Of a DNA stretch of 64,000 nucleotides, positions 60,022-64,000 are shown piece after piece; position 1 is the first letter of the stretch; every line of letters starts with the position of its first letter. The translations under genes and the position numbers were made by a program. Under the pieces are notes generated by a model that was not told where the DNA came from, did not search any database, and saw only the letters and a program-made list of their open reading frames with translations. The stretch is from Agroathelia rolfsii (lineage: Eukaryota; Basidiomycota; Agaricomycetes; Amylocorticiales; Amylocorticiaceae). Location of the stretch: assembly GCA_018343915.1 (NCBI GenBank), contig JABRWF010000003.1, positions 4,898,001 through 4,962,000 on the forward strand, in the 5' to 3' direction.

Positions 60022-60473
60022 TGTTGGTGCTGATGAGTTGGTGGGTGAGTTATGTGTGTATGAAGCCCGCCGATAGTCGTAGAGGGTGCTGTTGCTGGGG
60101 TGGTAGTGGTAGTGGTAAAAGCCGTGTGTGGACCGAATGTGGCTAAAAAATCGAGGCCCGCCGCAGTGAAGCAACACAGCCACTTCAGCCACTCGGTGCC
60201 GTGCACCTTACTAGTTATGATCATTCGTGCATATTCATGACTTGGAATAGCCCCTCCAGACTCTTGTCTGTCAATTCAGTTTATGACCCCTCTTTTGGAG
60301 GCCATGATGGTATCGTATGAGTCATCCACCGGGTCGTTATAAATGTCATGTTTATCTTTACTTCGTGTTCTCTAAATTTGCGTAGTTATAGTTTAATCAT
60401 AAATAAACTACCGTTGACCAGCCCCTAAGTCACAAGTGAATTTTACAAGAGCTTGAAGATAGACTAATCGAGA
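60022..60473. other. Intergenic region, LLP-like promoter / SDR 3' flank
   Basis: About 450 bp. It holds the promoter of the LLP-like gene. Trinucleotide-rich stretches near 60085-60120 (GGTAGT units) give spurious frames. No gene is seen. Confidence 0.45.
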
Positions 60474-61682
60474 ATTATTCCGCCATCCACAGAAATAGAT
60501 TGTCCTACAGTTTCATTCGTCAATTAGAATCTCTAACTTTTAAGAGGATGTACCCACCGGTAATAAATTGAGCCTCAGGGCGAACGAGAAATGAAACTGC
60601 CTCTGCCACATCCTCCGGTGCACCCATGGGCGCGTCAGGAGGCAGGCGCAAGAACTTCGGAATATGTCATCAATGAATCATATCAGCAAACAAGTGGGGA
60701 AATACTCTTACTTTCTTTGCCGCTGCTCCCGGACCCTCACCACCATTTTCAGGAGTGTTTGCTATTAGTAGTTCAATGAGATATTTAGGATCATGATCAA
60801 TGAAATACTCATAACAAACCAAGTTCCGTTAGAATCAAGCCTGGTGCGTAGGTGTTCACTGTAATTTTATGCTCCCATAATTCTAGAGCTTCACGCAAAG
60901 TGGATTAGCTATAAACAATATACTTGGTGTGATCCTTCAATACCTGCTGCTTGAGCTATCCCTCGAATTGCAAATTTGGATGCGACATAGGGCAATATAC
61001 AGGGAAAGCCTTTGGAATATTGTCAATGAAAATGGCTTCAGAGAACATGTAATCGTTGTACATACCCCTTTTACCGCTCATAGAGGCCGCGGCTAAAACC
61101 CTGTGTCAACTATATTTGGATATATATGCATATGAGCTTGTTTACCTATTAGTCTCCCGCCACGTCCTTGCTGGATCATTTGTTTGGCCGCATGTTGAAA
61201 CAGATAAAATGTTCCCATTGCATTTACATCCATCGCTCTTTTCCAGCCATCTGTGGTAGCTGAGAGTAACGAATAAACATATTGCATTGATGTCAAAGAC
61301 AGCAATTACATACCTTGAAGAATACTGCCATATTCTACAATTCCTGCATTTGCTACCATCTAATACAATGAGATGGGTATAAAAGATTGGTCTGTCCTAT
61401 ACTCACAACATCCACACCTCCCAGCTCTGCTGTGACTTGATGAACAAGATTTTCCACATCCGACTCCTGCGATACATCTCCGATAACAATCGCACAGTTA
61501 CGGCCTAGACCCCTAATCTCATCCTGAAGAGACTGCAGCTTTCTCTTTTGCCTTGATAAGTCGTTAAGAGCAATATCAAGACCATCGGAAGCTAATTTGA
61601 GCGCAATGCTCTTCCCTATGCCCTGTGCCGATCCTGTGACTACAGCAACACGAGGAATACTGTTGAGAGTGGCGCGTAACAT
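60474..61682 (-). CDS. Short-chain dehydrogenase/reductase
   Basis: This is a classical SDR, an NAD(P)-dependent oxidoreductase of about 260 residues. It starts MLRATLNSIPRVAVVTGSAQ at 61682. The cofactor motif TGSAQGIG is intact, followed by LNDLSRQKRKLQSLQDEI and IVIGDVSQESDVENLVHQV. A LGGVDVMVANAG-type segment forms the NAG motif. WKRAMDVNAMGTFYLFQHAA follows. The catalytic YVASK (YxxxK) with FAIRGIAQA lies near 60975. The end is GQSISVDGGIILD at 60474. The mix resembles diacetyl/acetoin reductase-like SDRs, but substrate cannot be predicted reliably from motifs. About eight short introns, some with very small exons. No partner genes suggest a pathway. Confidence 0.88.
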
Positions 61683-62898
61683 TGTGAGATTGCAAGTAGG
61701 AGTTGGGAAGGGGAGGGGGTGCAGCACATCGAGCACGTCTATCACAGGCTTTATAAATCATGAAAATGACCAATCTCTTAGCAAACAGTTTTGATTGCAC
61801 TGGAGAAATGTCAACTCCGCAGGGTATGCATCATGATGTATCGACGAACTATCATCACGAAATGGTTCGTGTAAAAGGGACACGGAAATACGCCACCCAG
61901 TCCACAGTAGACGGAATGGGAATGCCATGACATAGGCCGCTGTAAGAATATGGCAAAGCGCTGTAGCTACTTTTCCTTTTCGAGTCGTTGCCGGTGAACC
62001 TATTGATGGCGGCGGCGTATGTCACCATACCATTTGGAAATATTACTGTGTATATGAGGCGAGCGCTGACCATTCGCTTGATGGGCATTGGCAAGGTTAA
62101 AGGCACAATATACATCACATAGGCCAGCGAGATCAATGTATGATAGAACTCTATTCAAATCATGGCCCGAGCCACTCACTGGTCATGGTGAAAGCTAACC
62201 GCCTTGTCATTTCAAACCCCGCCCTTCCGGCAGCCATTTTCCGCTTGAGTAGTATACAAGACTACATCAAACCATCCTATCCACCTCGATTGCCCAGGGT
62301 CTCCAGGGGCCCCAATTGATTTTAGCGCAGGGAACTGGTCTAGCTCGGAATCTAAAGGCATCAAAATTACTGTGAGCCTGTGATATATTCCTTCCATTAT
62401 AAGTTAATAAAATGCTTTATTTGTTTACTTTGGACATGGTAAATGTGATATTTATGGATTGTACTACATGTACATAATTTATGTCAAGGATCACTCGGAT
62501 TCACCCTTGTCCTTCTCTATCAAAATGAAGTCTAACCGTTCAACGTCCAGATGCTAGGATGAAGCCTTGAATCTCTGAGAGGTTAGGCAGGAGCCTGCTA
62601 CTGAATCAAATTTTCATAATATGTGGATGTAGTGATGGAATATGGCGCTGAGCAAACACCGCAAGCGGCATGCTTTGCTTATGTAATCGGTGTTGGTTCT
62701 AGATTAGCGTCCCAGTTATCAAACTACCAGTGATCCTTTTTCAAGTTGCTCAAACGCCCAAGTCTGATATGAGACACCGACACCTCGTTCAATGCTTTTC
62801 AGCCCTCTTTTCGGTGTCTGAAGGTGTAATTAGTACAAAAGAAGCGTGAGAGATCTGAGGAGAAGGAAGACTTTGCTCCTTGTGCCAAATTCCCAAAC
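61683..62898. other. Intergenic region upstream of the SDR and kinase-like genes
   Basis: About 1.2 kb. Frames at 61855-62136 and 62212-62397 show no motif that I trust. No RNA gene fold was found. It should contain promoters for both flanking divergent genes. Confidence 0.45.
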
Positions 62899-62960
62899 AT
62901 GCTCCTTCATTTGCTCAACTATGTACCTACGAGTCCATACGACAAGATTCCCAAGAAAAG

Positions 62961-64000
62961 ATGTTCAACAATCGACCTCAGGCAGATGTCTACATCCCTC
63001 CGGGTTTAATGTTATATGATGGATTTAGTTAATTTCTTGGTATTTTCGAAGGTCGCACAGATGTTGGAGATCTCAGTGACGTGCGAACTTCTCAGCTTCA
63101 CTCAACTGTTGATGCATTTGCGCACTCAACGGTTGAATCCTTTAAAGAAAATATTGACAGAAGGGAGGAGGGGCTGCGTCTACTCTACTATATTTTCGCC
63201 GCACGGAGAGATCGCCTTCTTCCCAAGCTGGGTGCAATATCTAGCAGAAATGTGAGCACGTACAGACACTGTCAGCACTTAGACTACACTGATAAGAATG
63301 GTGTAGCGGTCATGATTTGCGAGTTTCAGAATCAAACTATTGGTGGCAAATCACTTCCCGAAGCTCAGTTTATTGGGTATTTCAGTCATAGACCTGTGAG
63401 GGGGGGGGGGCAGAAATTCATCCAGGAATGCTAGACGGGTGTAGGGTGCCTAGGTCTGGCATGACCATCGTCGGTATGAATGAATTCTGGTCTATTATGT
63501 CCTTTACTTATTATTTTCATTATCAGGACCAGAAATTAGATTCTATGTTATGATACCTAGTTTCGTCTTATTAGCCCCACACCGGCACTATCGTGTATTC
63601 GCTCGGTATTGTTGCCGCCCCAGTCCTCTAGGCCCGTATCCTCAAGGCCATGAAAAAGCCCATGCCCTCTCTCAGGGAAATGAGCAGCTCTCGTCTCCCC
63701 AGCGTATGCAGGGCTCTCAGGCGGCAGAGGCCTGATTTCGAGTCCGTCGATCATCTTGAATTTCGAATTGAAAGGCAATTCAGTATGCAACTGCCTGATC
63801 AACTTCTATATCTAGCGGAGATCCACATAACCAGTGGGCAAACCCAACAGAGTCATGTCACATTTGTGCGTCGATATTGTCCCGAGTTGCATAGCATCTG
63901 TGCTGCACTCCATGCACTTGCCTCACTTGCTTACGAATGTTTACCTGGTGGCTGGTATGGTATCCCAATGGAATACGAGGCTGAAGCAGTTTCCATCACT
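62961..64000 (+). CDS. Fungal protein-kinase-like protein, partial, cut by right edge (possibly damaged)
   Basis: Only the N-terminal part is present. Segments include HSTVDAFAHSTVESFKENID, RREEGLRLLYYIFAARRDRL, AVMICEFQNQTIGGKSLPEA, SGPEIRFY, ARILKAMKKPMPSLREMSSS and, at the edge, VTFVRRYCPELHSICAALHA with YECLPGGWYGIPMEYEAEA. The last block and the CEFQNQ-type stretch resemble the expanded kinase-like (FunK1-like) families of Agaricomycetes, in which PGGW..VMEY lies in the kinase N-lobe. An intron of 57 bp (GTTTAA...GCACAG, about 63003-63059) would remove an in-frame TAA, and a short intron before ARILK would remove a TAG. A neighbouring frame from 62899 encodes LLHLLNYVPTSPYDKIPKK, which may be the true start, joined by an unseen intron or a frameshift. 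Start, exon structure and integrity are uncertain. Confidence 0.45.

Noticed and set aside
61855..62397. Minus-strand frames of 93 and 61 residues
   Set aside because: Weakly hydrophobic composition but no family motif and no credible splice partners.

Overview
The window reads as nuclear chromosomal DNA of a filamentous basidiomycete, probably an Agaricomycete. Genes are densely packed on both strands and cut by many short GT-AG introns, mostly about 45-70 bp. The recognisable proteins are eukaryotic housekeeping proteins with fungal features: NSP1 and NUP82, RPN12, PRP5, a BNA3-type aminotransferase, and MFS porters of fungal type. A 5S rRNA gene and an intron-containing tRNA-Asn sit between protein genes. 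No species can be named from the sequence alone.

Layout. 0-7 kb: the 5' part of an HSV2/Atg18-family gene (cut by the window edge), arginyltransferase ATE1, a sugar porter and tRNA-Asn(GTT). 7-17.5 kb: a Slh1/ASCC3-type double-cassette helicase with a decayed, shortened second half, a kynurenine-type aminotransferase, and a protein of tryptophan-pair ankyrin-like repeats. 17.8-28 kb: nucleoporin NSP1, then two tandem DHA1-type MFS transporters. 28.7-35 kb: splicing helicase PRP5, proteasome regulator PI31 and an acidic-tailed unknown. 35-47.6 kb: an ankyrin/DysF/FYVE/RING protein, NUP82, proteasome subunit alpha-7, 26S lid subunit RPN12 and proteasome subunit beta-1. 48-60 kb: an RNPS1-like SR protein, diphthamide enzyme DPH1, 5S rRNA, an unknown low-complexity protein, ARP4, ribosome-biogenesis factor ERB1 and an LLP-like nucleolar protein. 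60-64 kb: a short-chain dehydrogenase and the start of a fungal kinase-like gene that runs off the window.

Shared themes. Four proteasome genes (PI31, alpha-7, RPN12, beta-1) lie within about 15 kb, close to a predicted E3 ligase. ATE1 (N-degron pathway) and the ribosome-quality helicase add to a protein-turnover flavour. NSP1 and NUP82 belong to the same pore subcomplex. Many genes form head-to-head pairs over compact shared promoters of roughly 170-370 bp. Two of these, both serving core-proteasome genes, carry repeated ACGCGT boxes.

The most unusual items are the helicase with an inactivated and truncated second cassette, the run of reading-frame-neutral phase 1-1 exons that builds the NSP1 FG domain (with a GC-AG intron just after it), the ANK-DysF-FYVE-RING architecture, and the ACGCGT promoter boxes. 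I see no CRISPR array, no clear transposon and no obvious defence or biosynthetic cluster.
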